Positions 18,070 through 27,936 are shown, numbered from the stretch's first letter. The stretch is DNA of 64,000 nt from Aurantibacter aestuarii (GCF_003008425.1 NZ_PXOQ01000009.1:131501-195500); one strand, 5' to 3'. Program-made: numbers and translations. Notes: a model not told the origin generated them from the letters alone.

Positions 18070-18837
18070 TTAAAATTTATCAAAAACACCTAAGCCAAAT
18101 AAAGCAAAATCATATTTCACGGGGTCTTTCGAGTCTAATTCACGTAACGATGTGTCTAATTCTAATAAAGCTTTAGCATCATTCTGTTTCCGAACTAATA
18201 ATCCAAGCTTTCTAGCGACATTTCCAGAGTGTACATCTAGCGGACAAGACAATTGTTGTGGTAAAATACTCTTCCATAGTCCAAAATCTACACCGGTTTG
18301 ATCGTTCCGTACCATCCATCTTAAAAACATATTAATTCGTTTTGCTGCCGAATTTTTTAAAGGATCACTTATATGCTTTTGTGTGCGTTGAAGATGCTCA
18401 ACTTCAAAAAAAGTTTTTTTAAAGTGGTGAATGCTTTTTTGTAAAGATTTAGGTTCTGCATGTTTTTTAAATACAGCTTCCAATCCGTTGTGTTTACCAT
18501 AGATATGCTTCAAAGCTTTTATAAATGTTATAAAGTCAAGGCCATTAAATGTTCTATGAACAAAAGATTCTAATGGTTTTAAATCATTTTTAGAATGATT
18601 CATTACAAAATCGTAAGGCGATTGCTCTAATAGATCCATCATTTGATGGCTATTTTTTATAATACTTTTTCTATTTCCCCAAGAAATAGTGGCAGCTAAA
18701 AAACCTGCAATTTCAATATCCTCCTTTTGAGTAAATAAATGTGGAATTTGTATGGGATCTGATTCAATAAAATTTAAATTATTGTATTGTAAAACTTTAC
18801 TGTCTAAAAATTCTTTAAGGTCTATATTGGAAATCAA
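18070..18837 (-). CDS. TIGR02757 (DUF2400) family protein
   Basis: A 255-residue protein of the TIGR02757 family, whose function is not established; distant likeness to helix-hairpin-helix DNA glycosylases has been suggested for this group, which I recall but cannot check. Visible family text is IAGFLAATISWGNRKSII, RTFNGLDFITFIKAL, AAKRINMFLRWMVR and LDVHSGNVARKLGLL. The only available start is TTG at 18837, seven bases after the stop of the upstream histidine kinase; an in-frame stop lies just before, so no ATG is possible. Likely translated by coupling from the kinase transcript. Confidence 0.85.
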   Translation of the reverse strand: MISNIDLKEFLDSKVLQYNNLNFIESDPIQIPHLFTQKEDIEIAGFLAATISWGNRKSIIKNSHQMMDLLEQSPYDFVMNHSKNDLKPLESFVHRTFNGLDFITFIKALKHIYGKHNGLEAVFKKHAEPKSLQKSIHHFKKTFFEVEHLQRTQKHISDPLKNSAAKRINMFLRWMVRNDQTGVDFGLWKSILPQQLSCPLDVHSGNVARKLGLLVRKQNDAKALLELDTSLRELDSKDPVKYDFALFGLGVFDKF

Positions 18838-18844
18838 AATAATA

Positions 18845-20050
18845 TTAGTCTAATGCTGCAGAAAATAGGATAGTGGTACCCTTATTTACTTCAGAGTTTA
18901 CAGTTATTTCTCCATCGAGACTTTCTACCAATTTTTTTACTGTGCTTAACCCAATGCCATGTCCCTTTTCTCCAAACTTATCTAAATGTCCGGCAGTTGA
19001 GAATAAATCAAAAATAGAGTTCAATTTATCTTTTGGTATGCCAACACCATTATCTTTAACTTCAAAATAAATAAAATCATCTTTTAATTGGCTTGTAATT
19101 TCTATTATGGCAACTTGTTTGTCACAATATTTAATACTATTAGCTATTAAGTTTAAAAAAATTTGTTCAATCGCTGTTCTATTACATGTTATCTCAAAAT
19201 CTTGATCTGGTATCCTAATTTCACAACTACTATCTATATTTAATAAATCTATTAAATCTTCTAAAATATGATTTACAGAATAGCTTTCTTGAGTTTCGAA
19301 ACCTTTTATATGGTCACTTTCATAATGCTCTAAAAGTCTGTTGATATAATCACTTAATTTTAGAGCCGAATTTTTAATGTAATCAAGATATTCTGTTCCT
19401 TTTTCTCCAATTTGACCGCTAAATTTCTGCTTTAATATATCCGAAGATATAATCATGTTGGCTAAAGGCATTTTCATATCATGAGAGACATGACCTGTAA
19501 ATTGTTTTAAATTATTATTTTGAACTTTTAGTTGAAGTTTAGCCTTAGTTAACTCGTTATTTCTTTTTCTCAATTCAAATAAATGAACAACTTGTTTTCC
19601 TAGATTTATTAAGATGTCTTTTTGAAATTCGGTAAGATTTTTTGGTTCATGTCCAAAAGCACATAAAGTCCCCAAAGCAAATCCATCTGGGTTTATTAGA
19701 GGTACTCCAGCATAAAAAATGGCATTATATTCTGTAACCAAAGGGTTTCCAGTAAAACGCTCATCTTTTCTAGCGTCTTCAATTATAAAAATAGGATCTT
19801 TTTCTAATATAGCATGGCCACAAAATGAAATGTCTCTTGGAGACTCATTAAAAGGTACTCCATGATGCGATTTTAAAAAATTTCTATGATCATCTAATAA
19901 GGTTACTAAAGAAATGGGGACATCCAATACAGAAGCAATTATTTCTGTAATATTATCGTAATCACTTTCAGGTAAAGTATCAAGTATGTCGTAGCTTTTT
20001 ACAGCTTTAAGACGTTTATTTTCGTCTAGAGGTTTCTGTGGTGCAATCAA
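18845..20050 (-). CDS. GAF-domain sensor histidine kinase (second of tandem pair)
   Basis: A 401-residue soluble kinase with no membrane segment. Residues about 25-160 are a GAF domain (PISLVTLLDDHRNFLKSHHG, SFCGHAIL, FYAGVPLINPDGFALGTLC), followed by a short coiled coil and the HisKA region with the phosphorylatable histidine at 190 (GHVSHDMKMPL), then an HATPase domain with N-box NLIANSIKY, DNGVGIP and GHGIGLSTVKKL. The only possible start is TTG at 20050; it is two codons beyond, and in frame with, the stop of the upstream kinase. It is closely related to that kinase, so a tandem duplication is likely. No response regulator is adjacent. Confidence 0.92.
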   Translation of the reverse strand: MIAPQKPLDENKRLKAVKSYDILDTLPESDYDNITEIIASVLDVPISLVTLLDDHRNFLKSHHGVPFNESPRDISFCGHAILEKDPIFIIEDARKDERFTGNPLVTEYNAIFYAGVPLINPDGFALGTLCAFGHEPKNLTEFQKDILINLGKQVVHLFELRKRNNELTKAKLQLKVQNNNLKQFTGHVSHDMKMPLANMIISSDILKQKFSGQIGEKGTEYLDYIKNSALKLSDYINRLLEHYESDHIKGFETQESYSVNHILEDLIDLLNIDSSCEIRIPDQDFEITCNRTAIEQIFLNLIANSIKYCDKQVAIIEITSQLKDDFIYFEVKDNGVGIPKDKLNSIFDLFSTAGHLDKFGEKGHGIGLSTVKKLVESLDGEITVNSEVNKGTTILFSAALD

Positions 20051-20056
20051 ACGGGT

Positions 20057-21259
20057 TTAGTCTTTAATTGAAAATATAAATGTTGTTCCAACGTCTAATT
20101 TACTCTTTACTTTTATTTTACCACCTAATTCTGTTACTAATTTTTTAACAGTACTTAAACCAATTCCATGTCCTTTGTTGCCGTAACGGTCTAATTGCCC
20201 TACAGTAGTAAATAAATTAAAAATATCTTTTAAATTATTTTTTGGAATTCCAGCACCGTTATCTTCAATTTTAATAAAAGTTTTATCATTTTTATGCTTG
20301 TAGGATAAAGTGATTTTTGTTTTTTTCTTATCGCTGTACTTTATGCTATTTCCTATTAGATTAAGTAAAATTTGTTCTAGTATAGCTCTATTAGTAGTCA
20401 TTTTAAGATCTTTCTCAGGGAAATTAATGGTACAGTCCACATTAATATTTAATAAATCTATAATTTCTTCTAATAAATGATTTAAAGAAAATGTTTCGTT
20501 GTTATGAGAAGATAAGGACTCACTTTCGTAATGTTCTAGTAGACCAGAAATATAGGAACTAAGAGTAAGTGAGGATTGTTTTAAATAATTTAAATACTCA
20601 TTACCTTTTTCATCCAAATTTTTACTGTAACGCATTTTTAAGATATCTGACGTTACAATCATATTTGCTAATGGCATTTTCATATCATGAGAAACATGAC
20701 CAGCAAAGTCTTTTAAATTTTTGTTTTGAATTTTTAAATTTTTCTGATTTTTTTTAAATTCTTTATTTAGTTTATTAGATTCTACCAATTTCATTACTTG
20801 ACTAGCAAGAAGTTGTAAAGTTTTTTTGTTCTTTTCGCTTAAAATATTAGGCTTATGATCTATGACACAAAGAGTTCCAATTCTAAATCCTTTTTTGTCA
20901 ATAAGGCAAATACCAGCATAAAAAATAACAGATTGCTCACCTAAATTAGCATAGGGATGATCAAAAAAACGTTCATCTGCTTTAGTGTTTTCTACAACGT
21001 AAATATCATTTTTAGAACCTACTGCATAGCTGCAAAAAGATAAATCTCTGTCGCTACTGCAAATGTCCATGCCTTTAGTAGATTTAAACCAAACCTCATC
21101 TTCTTCAACAAATGAAATCAAACTAATTGGAAAACCAGTAACAAGAGTAGCCAACTCAGTAATATCATCAAATTTTTTACTTTTTTTACGACTTAATTCG
21201 TAGTTCCTTAAAGCATTTATTCTTGGCTTGTCTATCGTCGGAGTAGTTGGACTTAACAT
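20057..21259 (-). CDS. GAF-domain sensor histidine kinase (first of tandem pair)
   Basis: A 400-residue cytoplasmic kinase with the same order as its neighbour: GAF domain (about 25-160; PISLISFVEEDEVWFKSTKG, SFCSYAVG, FYAGICLIDKKGFRIGTLCVID), coiled coil rich in K and N, HisKA with His191 (GHVSHDMKMPL), and HATPase (NLIGNSIKYSD, DNGAGIP, GHGIGLSTVKKL). It starts at ATG. The unusual H-box HDMKMPLANMI is identical in both kinases. The signal and partner are unknown; a GAF domain can bind small ligands or haem. A LolD-type ATPase gene lies 104 bases upstream. Confidence 0.92.
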   Translation of the reverse strand: MLSPTTPTIDKPRINALRNYELSRKKSKKFDDITELATLVTGFPISLISFVEEDEVWFKSTKGMDICSSDRDLSFCSYAVGSKNDIYVVENTKADERFFDHPYANLGEQSVIFYAGICLIDKKGFRIGTLCVIDHKPNILSEKNKKTLQLLASQVMKLVESNKLNKEFKKNQKNLKIQNKNLKDFAGHVSHDMKMPLANMIVTSDILKMRYSKNLDEKGNEYLNYLKQSSLTLSSYISGLLEHYESESLSSHNNETFSLNHLLEEIIDLLNINVDCTINFPEKDLKMTTNRAILEQILLNLIGNSIKYSDKKKTKITLSYKHKNDKTFIKIEDNGAGIPKNNLKDIFNLFTTVGQLDRYGNKGHGIGLSTVKKLVTELGGKIKVKSKLDVGTTFIFSIKD

Positions 21260-21363
21260 ATGTTTAAGTTTTATTTATAAAAATAAAACAATTTTGTTAA
21301 AAAAGATGTTCTTTTTTAACAATTCATTAACAGAAAAGGCATTTTTTCATAATAGTGTTAAAA

Positions 21364-22026
21364 TTATACCTTAATGTGACCATCTTGCATAATAATTTTT
21401 CGATCTGCAAGATTTGCTAATTCTTCATTATGAGTTACAATAATAAAAGTTTGACCAAATCGGTCCCTCAATTTAAAGAACAAATTGTGTAAATTTTCTG
21501 CACTTTCAGAATCTAAATTTCCAGAAGGTTCATCTGCAAAAATAAGTTCAGGATTATTTATTAAAGCTCTGGCTACGGCAACGCGCTGCTGTTCTCCACC
21601 AGACATTTCATTAGGTTTATGATGATATCTGTGAGATAAACCTAAAAAATCAAGAAGTTCTTTAGCGCGTTTTTCTGCATCTTGCTTTGGTGTTTTATTA
21701 ATAAAGGCAGGAATACAAACATTTTCTAATGCTGTAAACTCAGGTAATAACTGATGAAATTGAAATATAAATCCAATATGATTATTTCTAAATTTAGCCA
21801 ATTCCTTTTCAGAGAGCTTTGTAATATCTTGATTATTAATAATTAGCTCTGATGTACCTTTAGAATCTAAATGGTCTAATGTACCTAAAATTTGAAGTAA
21901 AGTCGTTTTACCTGCTCCGGATGCTCCAACTATAGAAATCACTTCACTTTTTTCAACGTCTAAATCTACATTCTTAAGCACTTGAAGATCTCCGTAATGC
22001 TTATTTATATTTCGAGCCTTAATCAT
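21364..22026 (-). CDS. ABC transporter ATP-binding protein, LolD/MacB type
   Basis: A 220-residue ATPase subunit with Walker [10 protein letters not shown] (about 34-42), Q-loop [16 protein letters not shown], signature [15 protein letters not shown], Walker B LIFADEP with the catalytic Glu, and the switch His in IIVTHNEEL. The Q-loop and signature text fit the LolD/MacB/FtsE branch, which works with mechanotransmission permeases in lipoprotein release or efflux. No permease gene is adjacent, so the true partner must lie elsewhere. It starts at ATG 26 bases after the DUF5916 gene on the same strand. Confidence 0.92.
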   Translation of the reverse strand: MIKARNINKHYGDLQVLKNVDLDVEKSEVISIVGASGAGKTTLLQILGTLDHLDSKGTSELIINNQDITKLSEKELAKFRNNHIGFIFQFHQLLPEFTALENVCIPAFINKTPKQDAEKRAKELLDFLGLSHRYHHKPNEMSGGEQQRVAVARALINNPELIFADEPSGNLDSESAENLHNLFFKLRDRFGQTFIIVTHNEELANLADRKIIMQDGHIKV

Positions 22027-22052
22027 TTAACCTAGTTTTAATCTGTGCTAAA

Positions 22053-24542
22053 TTAGCTATTTTTTCTTTGAAGTAATTTTTTTATTGAAACGTAATCAAT
22101 AAAATATACTAACCTAAGCGATAGTGTATTTCTTTGTTCTTCTTTTAATAAATCATCCAGGCTATCAAAAAAACTATCTTGAGATGCGTTACTAAAATTA
22201 AAAATCTGGTTTCTGTATAGTGCTGTTAGTTGACTTCCGGGAGCAAATTGCCAAGTGTAGCCTAAATCTAAATTCCAAGTATTAAAATTTGCATCTGGAG
22301 AAAAATTAGGGTCATTGTTTACATTGCTTTTAGTAATAGTTTCACTTTGGTTTAAGCTACCATCTTCTTGAAGCGTAAATAATTTATTCTTATAGGTTAC
22401 CCGACTTAGATAATTTCGAAACGTAAGATTTAAACCATGGTAAGAGTTAAAGTTATAACTTGCAGAAATGCTAGATTCAATATCTGTACGATCTCTATCT
22501 CCAAAAACAATTTCACCATCTATATTTTGACCGTTAACATAGCCAATATCTCCACGCTGTTCATCTCTTTCAAACTCTAAAACTAGTAAGAATCTTTCAT
22601 TAAATTTAAATCTTGGAGAAACACTAAAATAAATATTATTAAAATTTCTAGAATCATCAAAAAGTGTAGCATAACCTAAATTGGCATCTAAAGCGAAAAA
22701 GTTATTATAGTTACTTGAAATCCACATGTTATGGCGGTAGTAATTTTTTGTAGTAAAAAAACTATTAAAATTATTTCTCGGCTCAAAATAATCGTACTGT
22801 TCTCCAGGATTAATTTCAAAATTAGTACCAAAAGAATGCAGTTTTTTGTTTGTTGCATTAAACTCTCCATTTATAGTAAAAGAAGAAAACTCATTAGGAT
22901 CGTAAATTCTATTATATTGAAAGTATAATCCTGTGTAGTAATTATTTAAAGTCTTTGTTGGTTTAAAACTTCGGTACGAAAAATTAGTATTTATATTTTG
23001 ATAGTTATTTCTAAATAAAATACCTAAATCATTAATATCATAATTTTTATCGGCAAAACTATAACTGGCATTATATCTAAAATTTCCTCCAATTTTTCCG
23101 CCACCTATTTGTGTACTGTAACCGCTTTCTCTACCAAGCTCATCATTAAATGTAGACATTTTTGCTTCTGCTGTTAAGCCATACGTATTTTGCTTATTAA
23201 CTAGATCTACTAATAAACCTGTTACATTAGCATCTCTAAAATTATTATTTCTTGTAACATTTGTATTTATAAGGGTTACAGAAGAGTTTTTATTAAACTG
23301 CTGGTCCAAGACCATAATATTATAATTAGCTAGAGGCTCTACAGTTTCTTTTCTCTTACTTATTAAAGTTTCAGTAGTATTTGTGTTTGCATCAAATAAA
23401 TCTTCGGTTTTAAGAATATTGACCTCGGTTTTTTCTGTAATTGCATTAAAAAAACCAATACCTAAACCTTTTTTTGTACGTCCTGAAACTTTAACCGCAT
23501 TAAGTAGTTGTACTTTATCAGGGTAATCTATTACTTCTTCGTTTTCTGTAATATTTGGATACGTTGAAGGGCTATCTCCAACACGTCTAGAATAAAACAA
23601 ATTACCTTTATTGAACAAATCGATACCTTCAGTAAAAAACTGTCTTTGCTCTGCAAATTGTTGTTCAAAAGGACCTAAGTTTAATATGACGTTATCAAAT
23701 CCCGCCTGACTAAAATCTGGTATTAAAGTAGCGTCCAGAGTAAAACTTTCAGTAATTCCATATTTTACATCAAGTCCAGCCGCAAAATCACTTTCAGTTT
23801 CATTATCAAAATCACTTACTAAATAAGATGCGTATGGATAAAAACTTAATCTTACAGGTGGTTTTATGTTGGTCAAACCTTTTAATTCTGCATTATATAA
23901 ACCGACATTACCTTTAGTAACGTCTATGGGATTCCATGTGCTTTGAGATCTGGTTTTTCTAAAATGTCTGTGAAATTGTATACCCCAAGTAGGATTTTCT
24001 TGTTGGGTAAATCTTAAGGCCTGATAAGGTATTTTTACTTCTACAATCCAACCATTATCCTGCATTTTAACACTACTTTCCCAAACGGCATTCCAACCAA
24101 AATCTTCTCCATTACTAGGGCTTTCAACAGCGTCTGCTTGTGTTCCAGAACTAAATACGAAAAACTCTGTGTTGTTTTGAGCATCATTATTTGGATTAAA
24201 AATAATTCCGAAAAAATCGCTTTGACCAAAATCGTCTCGTTGGGTAAATTGAGTCATAATATCTTCCGGATTATCATATAAATAAGCCGAAATATAAATA
24301 GCATCGTTATCATAACTCATTTTTACTTCAGTACGCTTTTCTTCAGCATTAACAGTACCAGGATTTGGCCTAAATTCAATAAAATTTGTGGCAACTTGTA
24401 CATCTTTCCATGCATTATCATCAAGTATCGCATCTATTTTTGGTGCAATTTCCGTCCGATTGATGTAATAAGTCTTTTTGTCTTGTGCGTTTATATTGCT
24501 AATTATGAATAAATTAAGCAAAATATATAAGGTATATTTCAT
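22053..24542 (-). CDS. DUF5916 outer-membrane protein with CBM9-like domain
   Basis: An 829-residue exported protein with a signal ending near INAQ (residue 19). Residues about 30-220 are a family-9 carbohydrate-binding-like domain (APKIDAILDDNAWKDV, ATNFIEFRPNPGT, then SYDNDAIYISAYLYD). The rest is a DUF5916 region rich in aromatic alternating strands (for example FRYNASYSFADKNYDIND, GLNLTFRNYLSR) that is expected to form an outer-membrane beta barrel. Role unknown; such proteins are widespread in Bacteroidota. It starts at ATG; a TAATTTTG box lies 18-25 bases upstream on the minus strand. Confidence 0.88.
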   Translation of the reverse strand: MKYTLYILLNLFIISNINAQDKKTYYINRTEIAPKIDAILDDNAWKDVQVATNFIEFRPNPGTVNAEEKRTEVKMSYDNDAIYISAYLYDNPEDIMTQFTQRDDFGQSDFFGIIFNPNNDAQNNTEFFVFSSGTQADAVESPSNGEDFGWNAVWESSVKMQDNGWIVEVKIPYQALRFTQQENPTWGIQFHRHFRKTRSQSTWNPIDVTKGNVGLYNAELKGLTNIKPPVRLSFYPYASYLVSDFDNETESDFAAGLDVKYGITESFTLDATLIPDFSQAGFDNVILNLGPFEQQFAEQRQFFTEGIDLFNKGNLFYSRRVGDSPSTYPNITENEEVIDYPDKVQLLNAVKVSGRTKKGLGIGFFNAITEKTEVNILKTEDLFDANTNTTETLISKRKETVEPLANYNIMVLDQQFNKNSSVTLINTNVTRNNNFRDANVTGLLVDLVNKQNTYGLTAEAKMSTFNDELGRESGYSTQIGGGKIGGNFRYNASYSFADKNYDINDLGILFRNNYQNINTNFSYRSFKPTKTLNNYYTGLYFQYNRIYDPNEFSSFTINGEFNATNKKLHSFGTNFEINPGEQYDYFEPRNNFNSFFTTKNYYRHNMWISSNYNNFFALDANLGYATLFDDSRNFNNIYFSVSPRFKFNERFLLVLEFERDEQRGDIGYVNGQNIDGEIVFGDRDRTDIESSISASYNFNSYHGLNLTFRNYLSRVTYKNKLFTLQEDGSLNQSETITKSNVNNDPNFSPDANFNTWNLDLGYTWQFAPGSQLTALYRNQIFNFSNASQDSFFDSLDDLLKEEQRNTLSLRLVYFIDYVSIKKLLQRKNS

Positions 24543-24559
24543 GAAAATACGTTGTGTCG

Positions 24560-24567
24560 CAAAATTA
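24560..24567 (-). promoter_or_regulatory. Predicted -7 box of the DUF5916 gene
   Basis: The minus strand reads TAATTTTG here, 18 bases before the start codon. No clear -33 element. Confidence 0.35.
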
Positions 24568-24664
24568 CTTTTACTATATGTTTAAGCTCTTAAGAAAACG
24601 TTAAATAACAATATTGTTTAAGTATTTAAAGGTTTAATTTAAACAACTATTATTAAATTTACTT

Positions 24665-25210
24665 ATGGAAAAAGAGAATTTACAAGTAGCAACTTTTGCC
24701 GGAGGTTGTTTTTGGTGTACCGAAGCTGTTTTTGATGCTATTAAAGGTGTAAATAAAGTTATTTCTGGTTATACAGGAGGGCATATAAAAAATCCTGCGT
24801 ATCGTGAAATAACTTCAGGTAGGACTGGACATGCAGAAGCTGTTCAAATTTTTTATAATGAAGAAGAAGTCTCTTTTGTAACCCTTCTAGAAGTTTTTTT
24901 TGCGACACATGATCCAACCACTTTAAATAGACAAGGTTACGATGTAGGTACACAATATAGAAGTGAGGTCTTTTATAATACCGATTTACAAAGAGAGCAA
25001 ACTATAGAGTTTATCTCTTTATTAGAGCGGGAAGAGGTCTTTAATGAAAATATAGTAACCAAAATATCGCCCTTAGATGCTTTTTATAGAGCAGAAGAAG
25101 AGCACCAAGATTTTTATAAAAATAACTCGGAGTATAGATACTGCCAATTAGTTATTGAGCCAAAATTAGATAAAATTAAAAGGTTTTATAGTGATAAGTT
25201 AAAAGCTTAA
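24665..25210 (+). CDS. msrA: Peptide-methionine (S)-S-oxide reductase
   Basis: MsrA repairs the S-epimer of methionine sulfoxide in proteins. The 181-residue sequence has the catalytic motif GCFWC with the active cysteine at residue 15, followed by GVNKVISGYTGGHIKNPAYREI, TGHAEAVQIFY and the HDPTTLNRQGYDVGTQYRS segment that is diagnostic of MsrA. There is no signal peptide, so it acts in the cytoplasm, and no fused MsrB domain. It starts at ATG. A small membrane-protein gene follows 52 bases downstream on the same strand. Confidence 0.97.
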   Translation: MEKENLQVATFAGGCFWCTEAVFDAIKGVNKVISGYTGGHIKNPAYREITSGRTGHAEAVQIFYNEEEVSFVTLLEVFFATHDPTTLNRQGYDVGTQYRSEVFYNTDLQREQTIEFISLLEREEVFNENIVTKISPLDAFYRAEEEHQDFYKNNSEYRYCQLVIEPKLDKIKRFYSDKLKA

Positions 25211-25262
25211 GTAAAATAAGGAATACTATTTGTTATCTTTAAATGAATTAAACTATATTTTA

Positions 25263-25562
25263 ATGAAATTACAAAACAATAAATTCATCATGCTTCTTCT
25301 GAGTCTACTTTTTGATGCCTTAGGATATGTGAGTTTTTTAATACCTGGAATTGGGGAATTCTCTGATATTGTTTGGGCTCCAGCATCTGCATACTTAATG
25401 ACAAAATTATATAGAGGCAAGGCAGGTAAGGTAGGTGCAGTTATTTCTTTTATAGAGGAAGCATTGCCATTTATGGATATTATACCAACATTTACCCTAA
25501 TGTGGGTTTATACGTATCTTATTAAAGGTAAACAGGAAAACCCTGAAACCCTGAAACCTTAA
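25263..25562 (+). CDS. Small membrane protein of unknown function
   Basis: A 99-residue protein with two or three hydrophobic segments (FIMLLLSLLFDALGYVSFLI, SDIVWAPASAYLMTKLY, then TFTLMWVYTYLI). The text GIGEFSDIVWAPASAYLM and EEALPFMDIIPTFTL is well conserved, as I recall, in small flavobacterial membrane proteins without a known role. I chose the ATG at 25263 because the longer frame opens with a non-ATG codon. It may be co-transcribed with msrA. Confidence 0.75.
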   Translation: MKLQNNKFIMLLLSLLFDALGYVSFLIPGIGEFSDIVWAPASAYLMTKLYRGKAGKVGAVISFIEEALPFMDIIPTFTLMWVYTYLIKGKQENPETLKP

Positions 25563-25582
25563 ATGTGAATACACCATAAAAT

Positions 25583-26356
25583 TTATTCGTTTAAAAAAAC
25601 TTTTCTAATACCAATAAATACAATAATAAAGCCTGTTAAGCTTATAAATATTGGAATTATAAATGATTTCAAGCCAAAAATTAGAAGTACTCCAATTAAT
25701 AATAATTGAAACCCTAAGCCATAAATAGATAAAGCGCTCATAAACCAGGTAGGTAAAGCTTTGGCTTTGTGCGCATTGTGATCTAATATATAAATAGCTT
25801 TGTCAAATCCACCATACAATAGTCTATAAATTTTGAATAAAGTATCTACATGCTTTTGAGATTCACCTTTTAAAGCAGAAGGAGTTTTAACCTCAAACAC
25901 GCGACTAGTGGTATCTCCACCAAGATGTTTGTTTCTTAGTATAACATAATAATAATTATATAAAGTGCCTTGTAGTTGAAGCCCTAAAAATGCGATTATA
26001 GCGTACCATGCAGAAGCTCCAGTAATACTCCAAATGGTATAAATAATAATAGCATTTAAAACAATGTCTGCTATAGAGTCTAGATATCTACCGGTATAAC
26101 TTGGGGTTTTCTTTAGACGAGCTAATTCGCCATCTGCAGCGTCTAAAATGGATTTTAATACTAAAAAAAAGGCGGCAGCAAGAAAGTAAGCTTGAGAAAT
26201 ACAATACACAGCTATTAAGCCCGACACCACAAACAACAAAGTCATATGGATAGGCGTAAAGCTTGTTTTTACAAATACTGAAGCAATTTTAATAGCAATT
26301 GGTCGACCATAATCTGATAGATCGGTAAACTGAAACTCTTTAGGAAGTTTGGACAT
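25583..26356 (-). CDS. CDP-alcohol phosphatidyltransferase family protein
   Basis: A 257-residue integral membrane enzyme of the family that transfers a phosphatidyl or similar group from CDP-alcohols, as in phospholipid synthesis. The complete metal-binding signature D-x2-DG-x2-AR-x8-G-x3-D-x3-D is present as DAADGELARLKK followed by GRYLDSIAD (residues about 88-115). About six membrane segments follow or flank it. The acceptor cannot be told from sequence; related enzymes make phosphatidylglycerol, cardiolipin, inositol or archaeal-type lipids. It starts at ATG and stands alone, with 112 bases of empty sequence upstream. Confidence 0.9.
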   Translation of the reverse strand: MSKLPKEFQFTDLSDYGRPIAIKIASVFVKTSFTPIHMTLLFVVSGLIAVYCISQAYFLAAAFFLVLKSILDAADGELARLKKTPSYTGRYLDSIADIVLNAIIIYTIWSITGASAWYAIIAFLGLQLQGTLYNYYYVILRNKHLGGDTTSRVFEVKTPSALKGESQKHVDTLFKIYRLLYGGFDKAIYILDHNAHKAKALPTWFMSALSIYGLGFQLLLIGVLLIFGLKSFIIPIFISLTGFIIVFIGIRKVFLNE

Positions 26357-26468
26357 GAAAGTTATGGCTTAATACATATTTTAGGAATATACCAAAGTCT
26401 TTAAATCGCCATTTCAAAATCTAAAGTGGTGTAAAGTTACGAATAATTACTGTAAAACGATTACGAAA

Positions 26469-26936
26469 TTAATACTCAAAATTAGTCTTATGTTTCTTAA
26501 TGTATAACACTAAGAGATGAATGATATCTTCTTTACAATCAACAAATTGAAGTTCTAGGTTTTGCCAGTAAGTTTGTATGGAGTCATCAAGGTTATTCAT
26601 ATAAAAACGTCTTTTTATAATTTCATTTGGAACGGGTAATTCAGGAAATTTTCGAATAGCTAAATTTAAAAGTGAAGCTGATTCTTTTGCTTGAATAGCT
26701 TCAAATGCCTCTAAAACCTCGTGAGTATATTCACCAGAAGTGTTGTAAAAAAAATGAAATAAGCCGCCATAATTTAATTCACTCTCAAAAATATCTATGT
26801 ATATAAAATGTCTTTCAGGAAGACTTAATTTTGTAAATGAGCCTAACTTATCGGCTTTATTCCATAATACTGTACCTACCAGTTCTATCTGGTCGATAGG
26901 ATTGGATTGTTGTAGGGCAAAATCTATTTCAGTCAT
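26469..26936 (-). CDS. DUF4375 (DMP19-like) protein
   Basis: A 155-residue soluble protein with the DMP19/DUF4375 core: NYGGLFHFFYNTSGEYTHEVLEAFEAIQ (residues about 75-102) and a C-terminal helix-rich part. DMP19 of Neisseria mimics DNA and binds a nucleoid or repressor protein, but for the wider family no function is settled. The protein is acidic, which fits. It starts at ATG one base after the stop of the upstream membrane-hydrolase-like gene, so the two are translated together. Confidence 0.8.
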   Translation of the reverse strand: MTEIDFALQQSNPIDQIELVGTVLWNKADKLGSFTKLSLPERHFIYIDIFESELNYGGLFHFFYNTSGEYTHEVLEAFEAIQAKESASLLNLAIRKFPELPVPNEIIKRRFYMNNLDDSIQTYWQNLELQFVDCKEDIIHLLVLYIKKHKTNFEY

Positions 26937-26937
26937 T

Positions 26938-27936
26938 TTAATTCCCCTTTATTCTATCCCAAAGCTCTGGAAGTAATTTTTTTGCATCTTCAGTCTGTTT
27001 TGGGGCTTCAATAAAATTTACGGTATTGTTGGCTTCAACTTGTATTTTATAGGAAAAGACAAAATCTTTTGACTGAGGATCTAAACTTAATAAACCAAAG
27101 CGTAAATCATTGAAATACATCTCATTATCTATCAAATTGATAGTATACCAACCTTGAGAAATAGTAATCATACGCTTAACCTTTTCATTTTGTGCTAAGT
27201 GTCCTAATAAATCATGGTTTTTAGGATAGCTTGTAAAATGGACAGGTTTTGAGTCAAAAAAAGAATAATATCCAATTAAAAACGCATCATCAGTTTCTAC
27301 ATTGGCAGCCCATAAAATACTTGTTAGTGGAGCCGGTTTGGTATCGAATGTATTAAATTTAATATTCTGTGCTTTTAATTGATTGGTAAACTCTTGCGTT
27401 GCAAATCCTTTAAATATAAGTGTCAATATCAGGTAAAAAGAGCTTATACTTAAACCTAATAGATTAAAATAACGTCTTTTTTTAGATGTTCGTTTATAAC
27501 ACATTGCTAAAACTAAGCAAGCTAAAAAAGGAATGGTATAGAGCGGATCTACAACAAAGATATTTTTAAATTGAAGACGTATTTCAAAAGGCCAGAACAA
27601 TTGTGTGCCCCAAGTGGTATGAGCGTCTAGAATGGGATGTGTTACTAATGTTAAAAAGAAAAATAAGGTCCATTCCTTAAACTCTTTATAGGTTTCATAT
27701 TTGGTAACAAGCCAGGCAAAAATTGGAGCAAAGAGTAGTGAGAATAGGATAGAATGTGTAAATCCTCGATGTATTTCTAAAGCTGTAACAGTATCTGTTA
27801 AAAATTGAGCTATAACATCCAAATCTGGAATTGTTCCAGCAATAGCACCATATAAAATGGCTTTATTTCCAATTTTTCTACCTAAGACAGCCTCTCCAAC
27901 TGCCGCGCCTAATACAATTTGTGTTAGTGAATCCAA
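26938..27936 (-). CDS. Membrane-bound metal-dependent hydrolase, YdjM family
   Basis: A 332-residue membrane protein of the LexA-regulated YdjM family. The start MDSLTQIVLGAAVGEAVLG and the downstream PDLDVIAQFL, HRGFTHSILF and THPILDAHTTWGTQLFWPF segments carry the conserved histidines and aspartates thought to bind metal. Four or five membrane segments lie in residues 30-190; the C-terminal 140 residues are soluble. The start codon is TTG at 27936: the protein start is canonical and no in-frame ATG lies nearby. A DUF4375 gene follows one base after the stop. Confidence 0.87.
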   Translation of the reverse strand: MDSLTQIVLGAAVGEAVLGRKIGNKAILYGAIAGTIPDLDVIAQFLTDTVTALEIHRGFTHSILFSLLFAPIFAWLVTKYETYKEFKEWTLFFFLTLVTHPILDAHTTWGTQLFWPFEIRLQFKNIFVVDPLYTIPFLACLVLAMCYKRTSKKRRYFNLLGLSISSFYLILTLIFKGFATQEFTNQLKAQNIKFNTFDTKPAPLTSILWAANVETDDAFLIGYYSFFDSKPVHFTSYPKNHDLLGHLAQNEKVKRMITISQGWYTINLIDNEMYFNDLRFGLLSLDPQSKDFVFSYKIQVEANNTVNFIEAPKQTEDAKKLLPELWDRIKGN

